Below, one piece after another: positions 23,951 to 33,039 of a DNA stretch of 54,749 nucleotides. The translations under genes and the position numbers were made by a program. The DNA is from Microbacterium rhizomatis. GTDB taxonomy: Bacteria > Actinomycetota > Actinomycetes > Actinomycetales > Microbacteriaceae. Under the pieces are notes generated by a model that did not search any database, was not told the DNA's origin, and was given only the letters and a program-made list of their open reading frames with translations. Each line of letters starts with the position of its first letter. Position 1 is the first letter of the stretch. The stretch spans positions 1 through 54,749 of the forward strand of contig NZ_VYSA01000008.1 in the NCBI RefSeq assembly GCF_008710745.1, in the 5' to 3' direction.

Positions 23951-24835
23951 CTACTGGGTGGAGTATTGACGACCCATTTCACTAATAGAACGAGAGGACG
24001 AGATAGCCCTCAGTATGGCTGACATGCTCTTCATTGCCTCGTCAGCGATGTGTTGGCCGGGTTGGAGCCAAAGCTGGTCGTTGAAGATTTCGATTTCGAT
24101 GGGACCGCGAAACCCGGCGTGGTCAACGGCGGCTAGTATCGCCGGGAGGTCGATGATGCCGTCGCCGGGAAGTGCGCGGGTGAGGAATGGCCCGTGTTCG
24201 TGATCACGCGACCAGTCTGCGATTTGAAGCGCTGCGATCCTATTCTCGCGCCCGGCACGACCGAGCTGTTCCGTGAGTTCCGGGTCCCACCAGACATTGA
24301 ACGTATCGATGACGACGCCTACCTGTTCCGCCGGGAACGGCGCGACGATGTCCAGCGCCTGGCGAAGAGTATTCACAACCGATCGGCTAGCGGTGAACAT
24401 GGGATGCAGCGGCTCTAGCGCAATGCGGACACCCGCCTCTTCCGCGATGGGAACTAGTTCGCCGAGTGTGTCGATCATCCTCCTGCGCGTTCCGTCAAGG
24501 TCGTGGGATCCCGGTGGTAGGCCTCCGGCGAGCACAACTAAAGCTTGTGCGCCCAGCTCGTAAGCATCATCCGCCGCCCGCCGGGCGTCGGACATCATCG
24601 CAGCGTCCGGCGTGAGGACACATCGGCATAGGGTCGACACTTGAAGCCCGTGATCTGTAACGGCGCGTGCGGCCTGAGTTGGGCTCATCCCTTCATAGGT
24701 CTCACGCCACAGTCCAACGTTTCGCGCGCCGGCGGTCGCGATAGCGTCCAATGCGGTCTGCAAGGGCGGATTCCCCAGGGTCGCAGTGTTTATGGACAGC
24801 CGCGTCTCGGCGGTGGTGCTCCGAAGAATTTTCAC
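23951..24835 (-). CDS. Sugar phosphate isomerase/epimerase family TIM barrel
   Basis: 294 residues from GTG 24835, overlapping the GMC oxidoreductase stop (GTGA). A xylose isomerase-like AP-endonuclease-2 fold: LSINTATLGNPPLQTALDAI, metal-site segments RIALEPLHPM, GVVIDTFNVWWDPE, AALQIADWSRDHEH and GPIEIEIFND. Members act as hydroxypyruvate or inosose isomerases, epimerases, or as the lyase of C-glycoside deglycosylation systems. Coupling to a GMC oxidoreductase fits oxidation of a sugar followed by isomerisation or beta-elimination. Confidence 0.82.
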   Translation of the reverse strand: MKILRSTTAETRLSINTATLGNPPLQTALDAIATAGARNVGLWRETYEGMSPTQAARAVTDHGLQVSTLCRCVLTPDAAMMSDARRAADDAYELGAQALVVLAGGLPPGSHDLDGTRRRMIDTLGELVPIAEEAGVRIALEPLHPMFTASRSVVNTLRQALDIVAPFPAEQVGVVIDTFNVWWDPELTEQLGRAGRENRIAALQIADWSRDHEHGPFLTRALPGDGIIDLPAILAAVDHAGFRGPIEIEIFNDQLWLQPGQHIADEAMKSMSAILRAISSSRSISEMGRQYSTQ

Positions 24836-26391
24836 AACGCCGCGTCCCTCAGCAGCCACGCCGCTTGACGCAGCGCTAGAGCGACGATTGTGAGGGTCGG
24901 ATTGGCGGCGGCGCTCGTGGTGAAGACCGATCCGTCTGAGACCAACAAGTTTGGCACTCCGTGCACACGTCCCCACTTATCCACGACGCCGTCGTCTGGG
25001 TGCTCGCTCATTCGGGCTGTTCCGAGATTGTGACCGGATGGTGTTGGCGGGGCGGTCGAGATGCTCACGGCACCCACTGCGGCGTAGAGGGCGCGGGACT
25101 TCTCGAAGGCATCTTTGCGCATTGTCACGTCAGCGGGGTGATCGTCGTAGTTCACGTTCGGGACTGGAAGGCCGCGCTGATCCACCCGGCCGCTGAGTGT
25201 GACGCGGTTGGGCGGCTGCGACATGTCTTCACCAGTGATCCAGAGTCCCGCCGTATGGGAGTACTGCTCCATCATCTGGGCGAAGTCGCGCCCCCAGGCG
25301 TGCGGTTGGACGAACCGAGCCAAGGCGATCGGCGCCAGCGCAATGAGCTCGAGGTAATACCCGCCAGGAAAGGGCCGTTCTGGGTCATGTCGGGACTCAT
25401 CCGCGATAATTCCGGCCATCGACTCGCCCCGGTGGAAGTTGACAGGTTGATCGAATTGAGCAAAGACGTTTCCGGAGACATGGCGGGTGTAGTGACGTCC
25501 CACGTGGCCGGCGTGATTGCCGAGCCCGCGGGGAGACTGTCGGCTCGTTGACAGGAGCAGAAGCCGGGGCGTCTCGATTGCGTTACCGGCGACCGCAACA
25601 GCCCGTGCCTGCTGGAAGCGAGCCACGCCGCCCGCATCAAAATAGGCGACGCCTGTGACGCGTCCGTGGTCGCCCTGTTCGATGTAGAAGGCGTGCGAGT
25701 TTGGCCGGAGATCGAGGTTTCCGGTGGCGAGCGCTCGGGGGATTTCGCTGACCAGGGGTGACCACTTGGAGCGCTGACGGTCGCCCTGGAAGTTGAACCC
25801 GTCCTGGATCGTGCCGGGTCGGCCGTCGCGGGGATCCACGTTGGTGGCATACGGTCCGGTGGCGAAGTGTCGGTAGCCGACGCGTTGCGCGCCAGCGGCG
25901 AGGACTTTGTAGTTGTTGTTCGCGGGGAGTGGCCGGCGACCGTGCCGGTGGGATACTCCCAGTCGGCGCTCTGCTTCACTGTAGTAGGGGGACAGGTCAT
26001 CCAGGCCGATCGGCCAGTCGGCGATGCTCGTGCCGGGGATGTTCCCGTAAGTCGATCGCGCGGCGAATTCGTGTGCTTTGAATCGAGGGGTGAGGCCGGT
26101 CCAGATGAGTGTCGTGCCACCGACCGCCTTGACCATGTTTGCGGGGCTGCCTGGGAAGTCGTGTCCGAGTTGCCAGGTGCCTGAGGTCGTGCGTCGATCG
26201 TTCCACCCCAGGAGCCGTTGCGCCTCGCGCTCATCATTGACGAAGTCGTCGTTGGGTACCCATGGGCCCGCCTCCAGCATGACCACTTTCTTGCCGGCGC
26301 TGGCAAGCACGGACCCCAGGGTGGCCCCGCCGGGTCCGCTTCCGACGATGACGAAGACGTCCTCATCGGTGAGCGCGAATCGTGTGCTCAT
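24832..26391 (-). CDS. GMC family FAD oxidoreductase, large subunit
   Basis: 519 residues from ATG 26391. FAD site VIVGSGPGGATLGS near residue 17 and EAGPW; active-site region SGHNLGTARMSE and AANPTLTIVALALR with the His/Asn pair typical of GMC enzymes. Together with the adjacent small subunit it resembles gluconate 2-dehydrogenase or glycoside 3-dehydrogenase complexes, in which this subunit oxidises a sugar hydroxyl. No cytochrome subunit is present. No Tat signal is seen, so it is probably cytoplasmic. Confidence 0.85.
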   Translation of the reverse strand: MSTRFALTDEDVFVIVGSGPGGATLGSVLASAGKKVVMLEAGPWVPNDDFVNDEREAQRLLGWNDRRTTSGTWQLGHDFPGSPANMVKAVGGTTLIWTGLTPRFKAHEFAARSTYGNIPGTSIADWPIGLDDLSPYYSEAERRLGVSHRHGRRPLPANNNYKVLAAGAQRVGYRHFATGPYATNVDPRDGRPGTIQDGFNFQGDRQRSKWSPLVSEIPRALATGNLDLRPNSHAFYIEQGDHGRVTGVAYFDAGGVARFQQARAVAVAGNAIETPRLLLLSTSRQSPRGLGNHAGHVGRHYTRHVSGNVFAQFDQPVNFHRGESMAGIIADESRHDPERPFPGGYYLELIALAPIALARFVQPHAWGRDFAQMMEQYSHTAGLWITGEDMSQPPNRVTLSGRVDQRGLPVPNVNYDDHPADVTMRKDAFEKSRALYAAVGAVSISTAPPTPSGHNLGTARMSEHPDDGVVDKWGRVHGVPNLLVSDGSVFTTSAAANPTLTIVALALRQAAWLLRDAAL

Positions 26392-26876
26392 CGGCTGACC
26401 CCGTCGGCCGATCTGCTGTCCGGGCCGATCTCGGCCATTGGTTCGGGGAACTCCTCGACGCGGGGGTCGGGTAGCCAAGTCAGGTCGTTGAAGCCTCGGT
26501 GAAGGTAGCCGCCCAGGTGATGTGAGGGTCCTTGGTATCCGAGCCGGGCCCAGACGGCTGGATGGCCGTAGATCCCCGGAATGATGAGCTGCCGGTAGGT
26601 GCGGAACCACGCCTCGTCGGATAGATCCTTCAGACTTGCAAGTAGTTGAGCATCGTCATCGAGGAACTCGGTGAGTCTCTGAAGCGATCGCCGAATCTTC
26701 AGGTCCTCGCGCGGATCGTCATGGTCCTGGGTGAGGGCGTCGGTTGCCGCCATCTCGTACACCTCATCGGGTACGTCATGGGGGAAGGCCAGCCGTGCGA
26801 CTCGGGCGGCAACGTGGACCAGGGCTTCGTCGACGTGGTCGTGTTCCATGGTGGGTCCAGGTTCGCGCGCGGTCAC
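26388..26876 (-). CDS. Gluconate 2-dehydrogenase subunit 3 family protein
   Basis: 162 residues from GTG 26876 (overlaps the GlcG stop); ATG 26849 is an alternative. Pattern TEFLDDDAQLLASLKDLSDE, then WFRTYRQLIIPGIYGHPAVW and GFNDLTWLPDPR, is typical of the small subunit that stabilises GMC dehydrogenases. There is no obvious Tat twin-arginine signal, unlike many exported relatives. Confidence 0.8.
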   Translation of the reverse strand: MTAREPGPTMEHDHVDEALVHVAARVARLAFPHDVPDEVYEMAATDALTQDHDDPREDLKIRRSLQRLTEFLDDDAQLLASLKDLSDEAWFRTYRQLIIPGIYGHPAVWARLGYQGPSHHLGGYLHRGFNDLTWLPDPRVEEFPEPMAEIGPDSRSADGVSR

Positions 26877-27304
26877 CCGAGCGCGGTCGCGCCCTCTTGG
26901 GCGATGGCGCGATCTTGGGCGTTGCTGCCGCCGCTGACACCGATCGCTCCTACGACGACACCATAGGAGAGGAGCGGGATGCCCCCGGCGAGCGGGGTGA
27001 GACGGTCAATGCTCTTCAGCCCGTAGCCGAATTCAGGGTCGTCTTGGGCCATGGTGTACCAGGCGTCGGTAGGGGTTTTGGTGCTGGCGGCACTGAAGGC
27101 CTTGTCTTGGGCTACCTGGATACTTGCGAACGGGGCATCGTCGAGGCGTTCGAGCATGAGGAGTCGTCCGGCCGCATCGGTGACTGCGATGGTGACCGGC
27201 AGGGAAAGGGACTGGGCGTGTCGGGCGGCGGCCTGCACGATGGTGCGCGCGCCGTCGATGGTGAGCTGACGGGTTTCGCGGGTGAGGGCAGCGGTGTCGA
27301 TCAT
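26873..27304 (-). CDS. GlcG/HbpS family (DUF336) protein
   Basis: 143 residues. Pattern LPVTIAVTDAAGRLLMLERL, APFASIQVAQDKAFSAAST, GGIPLLSYGVVVGAIGVSGG. This family occurs in glycolate, heme and many catabolic operons; molecular role is unsettled, with some members binding heme or corrinoids. It lies between the ADH and GMC genes in the same operon. Confidence 0.85.
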   Translation of the reverse strand: MIDTAALTRETRQLTIDGARTIVQAAARHAQSLSLPVTIAVTDAAGRLLMLERLDDAPFASIQVAQDKAFSAASTKTPTDAWYTMAQDDPEFGYGLKSIDRLTPLAGGIPLLSYGVVVGAIGVSGGSNAQDRAIAQEGATALG

Positions 27305-27331
27305 TTTGGTTCTCCAAGATTTGGTGTTGGG

Positions 27332-28360
27332 TTAGGGGAGGAGGACGGGGCGCCCGACAACTCGCCCGGCGCGCATGTCTTCGATTGCGCGTTCGAAATC
27401 CGCGAGCGGGTAGGTGGTGTAGGGGGAGCGGATCGCAGGCGCACGGTGACGAACGAGGGTTTCGAGTTCGGTGTGGGTGCCGACGAGGTTGAACAGGATC
27501 GTCAATTCGGCGACGACGGCGCTCAGCGTGTCGATGGTGAGCGTGCCTCCCGCGCCGACGATTGACACAACTCCACCGCGAGCGGCGAGGGAGACGGCTG
27601 TATCGGCGCTTTCCGGCGCACCGACGAAATCGAAAACCAGAGAGAAGCCTTCCGGCGCAATGGCGCGGGCTTGCGTCTGTGCCTGGGAGCCGACCGCCGT
27701 CACGACTTCATCGGCGCCGAGCTCGTATGCCAGGTCCGTCTTCGCCAGGTTGGGTTCGAGGACGACGATTTTGCCCGGAATCGCTGCGCGCAGCAACTGC
27801 AGTCCGAACAGTCCGACGCCCCCAAGGCCGATCACTGCAGCGTCGGTGCTGCTCGGTAGTGTCCGTAGTGCTCGCTCGACGGCATGGTACGCGGTGAGAC
27901 CGGCGTCGGTGAGCGGGCATAATGCCAGCAGGTCGGTGTCCGCCCCGACACGGACGAGTGCTCGTTCGTCGACGCGGATGAACTCCGCCCAGCCGCCTGG
28001 CGTGGAACCGTCGACGCCTGGGAAGGTGCGGCTGGGGCAGTACATGTCCGCGCCGCGCCGGCATGCGCTGCATACCCCGCAGGTGGAGACCGGGTGGAGC
28101 ACGACAGGGTCCCCGACAGCAACAGCCGTCACCGCTTCCCCGGTTTCGCGTACCCAACCGGTTGTCTCGTGGCCGGGGACATAAGGGAACTGGGGGACAC
28201 CGTAGGCTGCAACGAGCCCGCCCTCGATAGTTTCTATGTCGGTCTGGCAGATGCCTGCCGCTGCCACCTGGACGATGACGTCGGTCGGTCGGTGCAGTAC
28301 CGGTCGCTCGATGTCTGTGAGCTTGGCGTGGCCGAATTCCTCGATGACGACAGCCTTCAC
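27332..28360 (-). CDS. Zinc-dependent alcohol dehydrogenase
   Basis: 342 residues. MDR family: catalytic-zinc Cys in AAGICQTDIE and PGHETTGW, structural zinc cysteines in STCGVCSACRRGADMYC, and a Rossmann VIGLGGVGLFGLQLL. It oxidises an alcohol or reduces an aldehyde with NAD(P)H in the cytoplasm. ATG 28360 overlaps the DapA-type stop. It probably handles an intermediate of the island's pathway. Confidence 0.9.
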   Translation of the reverse strand: MKAVVIEEFGHAKLTDIERPVLHRPTDVIVQVAAAGICQTDIETIEGGLVAAYGVPQFPYVPGHETTGWVRETGEAVTAVAVGDPVVLHPVSTCGVCSACRRGADMYCPSRTFPGVDGSTPGGWAEFIRVDERALVRVGADTDLLALCPLTDAGLTAYHAVERALRTLPSSTDAAVIGLGGVGLFGLQLLRAAIPGKIVVLEPNLAKTDLAYELGADEVVTAVGSQAQTQARAIAPEGFSLVFDFVGAPESADTAVSLAARGGVVSIVGAGGTLTIDTLSAVVAELTILFNLVGTHTELETLVRHRAPAIRSPYTTYPLADFERAIEDMRAGRVVGRPVLLP

Positions 28361-29295
28361 GCCGGCACTCCAAGGGGCGCGAAGGTGCGGTCAACCACCG
28401 CGAGCATGCGCTGGCGCTCCTGCGCGGAGACCGGCCGCAAAGGGGCGCGAAGGTGGGCGGAGTCGATGACCCCGAGGTGCACCAGGGCCTCTTTCAGGCG
28501 CGAGCGGTTGTCGCGGATAGGCTCGCCGTACATGACGGCGGCGAGGGGTGCGATCCTCTCGGCATCCCACTGAATAGCCTCGGAGATGCGACCAGCGTGT
28601 ACGAGGTCGTGCAATCGAAGAGTGGCCGCGCCCGCCAGACCGGCGAAGCCTAGGAGGCTGCCGTGGGCACCCAGCAGGTAGGACTCGAGGATGAAGTTGT
28701 CGCATCCGGTAAGCAGTTCCACGTCGGGGAAGTCCTGTTTGAGCAGGTTGCGGGTGCGCACGTACGCGCGCGCGTCGAATGAGGCATCCTTTACCGCGGC
28801 GATCAGGCCGGGGACGGCGCAGAGCGACGCGAGGGTGTCCGGTCCAAGAGTAACCCCGCCAACATCGGCCATCAGGCTGAACGCGATGAGGGGGAGTCCC
28901 GCTTCTCGCGTGGCAGAGAAGTATCCCACGAGGGCTTCTTTGCTCAAGGTCGTGCCGGCAAAGGCAGGAGGCGTGAACATAAGAAGGGCATCGCTTCCCG
29001 CTGCGGAGAGGTCGTGGGCCAGTTGCTTCGCCGCCCGGTCGTGGGTGGCGATCAGCCCTGAGACCAGATAGACGGTGTCTCCGAACTCCTCGCGCACAAC
29101 CTCGGCCGTTCGGAGCCGCTCCGGGTTGTCCAGGTGCGCACCTTCGCCGGTGTCGGCGTTGATCGCAAAGGCAGTGATGCCCTGCTCGTCGGCGAGCCAG
29201 CGCAAGTACCGGCGGAACGCGGTGAAGTCCGGGTCGCCGTCGGCGGACATCGGAAGGGCGACGGAAGCGATCACCTTGCGGGACGCGATCTTCAT
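28357..29295 (-). CDS. DapA-family aldolase/lyase, variant active site
   Basis: 312 residues, (beta/alpha)8. AINADTGEGAHL occupies the phosphate/carboxylate loop and AVKDASF supplies the Schiff-base Lys. At the position of the catalytic Tyr (usually YNxPxxTG) it reads AFSLMADVGG, so the Tyr is absent. The family splits or condenses pyruvate-type substrates. The missing Tyr suggests a different reaction or substrate from dihydrodipicolinate synthase. Confidence 0.8.
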   Translation of the reverse strand: MKIASRKVIASVALPMSADGDPDFTAFRRYLRWLADEQGITAFAINADTGEGAHLDNPERLRTAEVVREEFGDTVYLVSGLIATHDRAAKQLAHDLSAAGSDALLMFTPPAFAGTTLSKEALVGYFSATREAGLPLIAFSLMADVGGVTLGPDTLASLCAVPGLIAAVKDASFDARAYVRTRNLLKQDFPDVELLTGCDNFILESYLLGAHGSLLGFAGLAGAATLRLHDLVHAGRISEAIQWDAERIAPLAAVMYGEPIRDNRSRLKEALVHLGVIDSAHLRAPLRPVSAQERQRMLAVVDRTFAPLGVPA

Positions 29296-30029
29296 GTAGA
29301 GTCCATTCTCTCGGTCGGTCGGTCTAGAAGTTGCACGGTTCGGGTGGCGAGTTGCGGGGTTCGGTGAAGGGCGACGGCCGGACGCTCCGGACGAGACCTG
29401 GTCCGGTTGTCACGCTCATCCAGCCAGGCGATGAGGTGCTCGATTGTCGTGACCGGCACGCCTTCTCGGACACCAGTGGCGAGCAGGTCGTTCATGCGCA
29501 TCGTTGATCCGTCGGGGGAGATCATTTCGCCGATTACTCCGACAGGCGGGAGGCCGGCGGCGCGCATCAACTCGACGGCCGCCTCGGTATGTCCCGGACG
29601 CTGACGGACGCCGCCGTCGACCGCGCGAACGGGCAGGATGTGTCCGGGCCGTATGAACGAAGCAGCTGTTGCGTTCGGGTCGCCGAGCAGGTTGAGCGTG
29701 CGGGCCCGGTCGTGGGCGCTGATGCCCGTGGTGATCCCCGTCGCGGCATCGACGGACACGGCATATGCCGTACGGCGGGGGTCTTCGTTCTCAGCGACCA
29801 TAAGCGGCAACGCGAACTTGTCCGCGAGCGGAGCGGGCATGGGTGCGCAGAGGTAGCCCGAGGTGTGGCGTACCATCCAGGCAATCCACTGCTGTGTGGC
29901 CAGCGTTGCTGACATGATCGCGTCGCCCTCGTTCTCGCGGTGGGCAGCATCCGAGACGATCACCGGTCTGCCGGCGCGGAGTGTCTCCAGGACGCGGTCT
30001 ACAGAGGAGAACAGAGACGGTGTTTCCAC
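29292..30029 (-). CDS. ribB: 3,4-dihydroxy-2-butanone-4-phosphate synthase (RibB) homologue
   Basis: 245 residues. RibB features: VIVSDAAHRENEGDAIM, FIRPGHILPVRA, QRPGHTEAAVELMRAAGLPP and EMISPDGSTMRM. It makes the four-carbon precursor of riboflavin from ribulose 5-phosphate. In the acidic loop the usual DDxDRENE reads DAAHRENE, so one conserved acid is lost. A monofunctional RibB with a ~45-residue extra tail, beside a flavin reductase and a flavin monooxygenase, suggests local flavin supply; a recruited new function is the alternative. Confidence 0.82.
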   Translation of the reverse strand: METPSLFSSVDRVLETLRAGRPVIVSDAAHRENEGDAIMSATLATQQWIAWMVRHTSGYLCAPMPAPLADKFALPLMVAENEDPRRTAYAVSVDAATGITTGISAHDRARTLNLLGDPNATAASFIRPGHILPVRAVDGGVRQRPGHTEAAVELMRAAGLPPVGVIGEMISPDGSTMRMNDLLATGVREGVPVTTIEHLIAWLDERDNRTRSRPERPAVALHRTPQLATRTVQLLDRPTERMDST

Positions 30030-30030
30030 G

Positions 30031-30525
30031 CTATTGCAGCTTTCGGAACTCGCGGTCGAAGAAGATGAGTGGTCGCCGAGTGGTGCCTTCGATCAGATCG
30101 CGCACACTTCCGACCGCGATCAGGTGGTCGCCGCCTTCGTAAGTGGCGACCAAGTTGCACTCGATCCAGGCCATACAGCCGGGGAGATGCGGAAGACCTG
30201 AGGAACCGCGTGTCCACTCCACCTCCCCGAACCTGTCCGTGCCTCTCGTCCCGAATGTGAGAGCAAGGTCATCCTGCCCCTCAGCCAGCACGTTCACAAC
30301 GAACCGGCCGCTCTCGACAATCCTCGGCCAGGAGGAGGATGACCGGGCCACGTTTAAGGAGATCAGCGGAGGCTCCAATGACAGGGAGGAAAACGCCTGC
30401 AAGGTGAAACCCACCGGCCCGTCTCCGGACATGCCGGTGACAACGGTCAGTCCTGTGCCGAACAGAGCCATCGTCTCGCGCATCGCCGCACCGCCGACCA
30501 TTACGCTTGTTGCTTCGTGAACCAC
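30031..30525 (-). CDS. Flavin reductase family protein
   Basis: 164 residues from GTG 30525, chosen for the gaggtacatc ribosome site; ATG 30561 is an upstream alternative. Pattern MRETMALFGTGLTVVTG, FTLQAFSSLSLEPPLISLNV, RFVVNVLAEGQ and GGDHLIAVGSV is typical of small NAD(P)H:flavin oxidoreductases of two-component monooxygenases. It should feed FMNH2 to the LLM monooxygenase transcribed divergently at 30875. First gene of the minus-strand operon. Confidence 0.87.
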   Translation of the reverse strand: MVHEATSVMVGGAAMRETMALFGTGLTVVTGMSGDGPVGFTLQAFSSLSLEPPLISLNVARSSSSWPRIVESGRFVVNVLAEGQDDLALTFGTRGTDRFGEVEWTRGSSGLPHLPGCMAWIECNLVATYEGGDHLIAVGSVRDLIEGTTRRPLIFFDREFRKLQ

Positions 30526-30874
30526 GATGTACCTCAACTCCTCGGTGGCTAGGAAATTCACCGTCCCATGTGTGAAGAACGCAACTCAAGGTCTGAATGA
30601 CGGAAAAATGTGCCGAGCAAGTTGTGAAACCCTCCTACCCCCTCGCGCGGGAATGTGGTCCGTTCGGCCATTGCTCGAACGATCGTGCTCCGCGAGGCTG
30701 AGACTTGCCGAGAGGTCGACGACGATACCGAGAAGACGGCTTCAAGAAGCGGAGTCGAGCCCGACCCGCGCCTAACCGGCGCGTACTCGGATTATGGGCA
30801 ATCGATGCTCGAGCGATTACTGGACCCGATCGGTCACGGATGACTCGGTTGGGCGGAGCGAAAGAGGATGATGA
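30526..30874. promoter_or_regulatory. Divergent control region with shared palindrome
   Basis: A ~350-bp gap between the two divergent catabolic operons. It holds GCGCC-TAACC-GGCGC (30768-30782); with two flanking bases, 17 bp are identical to 33043-33059 upstream of the PucR regulator. This is a candidate binding site of that regulator. Promoter hexamers are not clear by eye. Confidence 0.55.
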
Positions 30875-32083
30875 ATGGTCAACAACGGCTTTAGGACGGT
30901 CGAGACGACGCGCGGTCCCTTCGATCCTGGTGGACAGCCTGATCTGGAGACCGGGCAGCCCCTGCAGCTGGGCTTCTTCGGCTGGAACGTGCGCGCGGGC
31001 ATGATGGCATCAAAGGCGGTGCTGACTGACGAGGCACGTCTAGCCGACTACTGGGTCTGGGAGAGGTCGAGCAAGCTCATCAAACTCGCCGAAGAGATCG
31101 GCTTCGATTACCAGGTCCCGTTTGGCCGCTGGATTGGCGGCGGCGGCGCAACGAACTTCAACGGCGCCGCGCTGGACTTTCTTGCCAGTGCGGCAGCGAC
31201 CGCACCGATTACCGAGAAGATGGGCGTGATTTCGACGGCGCACATCACCTACGGATTCCACCCGCTTCACATCGCGAAGTTCGGCGCCACCATCGACCAC
31301 ATCTCGAACGGTCGCTGGGGTCTGAACATCGTGTCGGGCTATCAGGCTCAGGAACGCGCTGCGTTCGGACGACTCGATCCGCTCGACCACGACGAGGCCT
31401 ACGACATGGCCGAGGAATTTGTTGTGCTCATGAAACACCTCTGGCATGAGAAGGAGCGCTTCAACTTCGAGGGTGATTACTACCAGTCATACGGCGCGAT
31501 TGTCGCTCCGGGACCCTCCCGTTCCCCACGGCCTGTGCTGATGAACGCCGGCGGATCGCCTAAGGGCATCGACTTCGCAGTGCGCAATGTCGACGTCGTT
31601 TTCACCCTCGCGCCATCGCTGGAAGGGTATCGCGACAAGGTCGCCCAGATCCGCGATCTTTCCACCAAGTACAACCGGAAAGTCAAGATCGCCACGATGT
31701 CCTGGGCCTTGATCGAGGCGACGGATGAACTCGCCGCGGAGCGTCTCGCCTGGTATCAAGACGAGGTCGACCTCGAAGCTGTCTACGGCTACTACCAAGC
31801 CTTGGCGGGAATCGACACCTTCGGCGCAGGGGACTCCTCAGCCAAGGGCGATGACTACGAGGGGTACCCGGGGCTGCCTAGAGAGTTCGTCGAGACGTTC
31901 GCCCTCGGCATGACATCGCCCCGGCTGTGCGGCTCACCTGAGACGGTCGCGGAGAAGATCCGCGCACTCCATGAGGTCGGCATCGAAAGCCTGTTCATCA
32001 ACTTCTCCGATCCACAGAAGGGCCTGCATCAGATGCAAGACGACGTCCTGCCGATCCTCCGCAAGATGGGCATTCGCAACTAA
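30875..32083 (+). CDS. LLM class flavin-dependent monooxygenase
   Basis: 402 residues, bacterial luciferase-like TIM barrel. Landmarks: LGFFGWNVRAGM, TEKMGVISTAHITYGFHPLH, DHISNGRWGLNIVSGYQAQE, GDYYQSYGAIVAPGPSRSPR and LMNAGGSPKGIDFAVRNVD. It is closest in style to RutA (uracil ring opening), SfnG and DszA, which use FMNH2 from a separate reductase. The flavin reductase lies across the divergent promoter. It likely performs the first oxidative step on the island's substrate. ATG 30875 follows gaaagaggatg. Confidence 0.9.
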   Translation: MVNNGFRTVETTRGPFDPGGQPDLETGQPLQLGFFGWNVRAGMMASKAVLTDEARLADYWVWERSSKLIKLAEEIGFDYQVPFGRWIGGGGATNFNGAALDFLASAAATAPITEKMGVISTAHITYGFHPLHIAKFGATIDHISNGRWGLNIVSGYQAQERAAFGRLDPLDHDEAYDMAEEFVVLMKHLWHEKERFNFEGDYYQSYGAIVAPGPSRSPRPVLMNAGGSPKGIDFAVRNVDVVFTLAPSLEGYRDKVAQIRDLSTKYNRKVKIATMSWALIEATDELAAERLAWYQDEVDLEAVYGYYQALAGIDTFGAGDSSAKGDDYEGYPGLPREFVETFALGMTSPRLCGSPETVAEKIRALHEVGIESLFINFSDPQKGLHQMQDDVLPILRKMGIRN

Positions 32084-32115
32084 CTGCGCGGGCTGCGGAC
32101 TGGAGATATGTATCG

Positions 32116-33039
32116 ATGAAGCTACAGGGCTTGTTCCCCGCTCCCACCGTTCCGTTCGACAGTGGCGGCACCATCGATCACGGTGAGCTCAGACCCTATC
32201 TGGCATCGATGAGCGCCATCGAGGGAGTCAGCGGCGTGGCCGTGAACGGCCATGCTGGTGAACTGATCTCGCTATCCCCCCACGAGCGGCTCGAGGTGGT
32301 GCGGGCGGCCCGATCCGAGTTCTCGCCAGGGCAACACGTCATCGCGGGAGTGGACCCGGTCTCAGGCGAAGCCGGCATCGATATTCTGCTTGAAACGGCT
32401 GCGGCGGGTGCAGACGCCGTGCTCGTTTTGCCCCCCTTTGACAGCATGGCGCGTCGCTCGTTGAGCAGGAGCGCGGTGGCACCGGTGATGTTCTTCGAGA
32501 AACTCGCCGAGGCCAATGTTCCGATCGTCGTGTTCCAATACCCCCATGCCACGGGCTGCGACTACACAACCGAAACGTTGGCTGAGATCGCCCGGATCGA
32601 TCAGGTCGTCGCCGTCAAGAACGCGGTCTGGCATGCGGAATACTACGTGGAGCAGCTCAAGGCTGTCGGGCAGCACGCTTCGATGCTGGCCGCCTGCGAT
32701 GCGCCCGAACTACTGACGATGATGATGCTTGGGGCCGACGGCCTGCTGCTCGGAGCAAGCGCGGTCGGCACCGAGCACTGGGCCAAATACGTCGCGCATA
32801 TTCGCGACGGCGACTACAACGCTGCTCGCGCCATATTCGCGACCACGCTCCTTCCTATTCTCGATTCGACGTTCGGCTCCACGCGCGTGAGGTCGGCCAC
32901 GTTTGCTGCACTGACAAAGTACGCGCTTGAGGTCCTGGGGATCTTCTCGAGCGCGAGAGTGCGCCCTCCGGAGATCGAACCCGATGAGGCTGACAAGACG
33001 GAACTTCGCGCGGCGATGTCCTCGGCAGGTCTCATCTGA
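32116..33039 (+). CDS. DapA-family aldolase/lyase
   Basis: 307 residues. VNGHAGELISLS at the substrate loop, FQYPHATG with the catalytic Tyr and AVKNAV with the Schiff-base Lys: the active site appears complete, unlike the island's other DapA-type protein. Likely substrates are 2-oxo acids from ring or sugar breakdown. It follows the monooxygenase by 32 bp and is presumably co-transcribed. Confidence 0.88.
   Translation: MKLQGLFPAPTVPFDSGGTIDHGELRPYLASMSAIEGVSGVAVNGHAGELISLSPHERLEVVRAARSEFSPGQHVIAGVDPVSGEAGIDILLETAAAGADAVLVLPPFDSMARRSLSRSAVAPVMFFEKLAEANVPIVVFQYPHATGCDYTTETLAEIARIDQVVAVKNAVWHAEYYVEQLKAVGQHASMLAACDAPELLTMMMLGADGLLLGASAVGTEHWAKYVAHIRDGDYNAARAIFATTLLPILDSTFGSTRVRSATFAALTKYALEVLGIFSSARVRPPEIEPDEADKTELRAAMSSAGLI

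Noticed and set aside
30031..32083. LLM monooxygenase plus flavin reductase as a riboflavin lyase (RcaE-type) degradation system
   Set aside because: Such a system is known in Microbacterium, but I cannot confirm RcaE-specific residues and the island lacks an evident riboflavin kinase; a RibB that makes riboflavin precursor argues against it.
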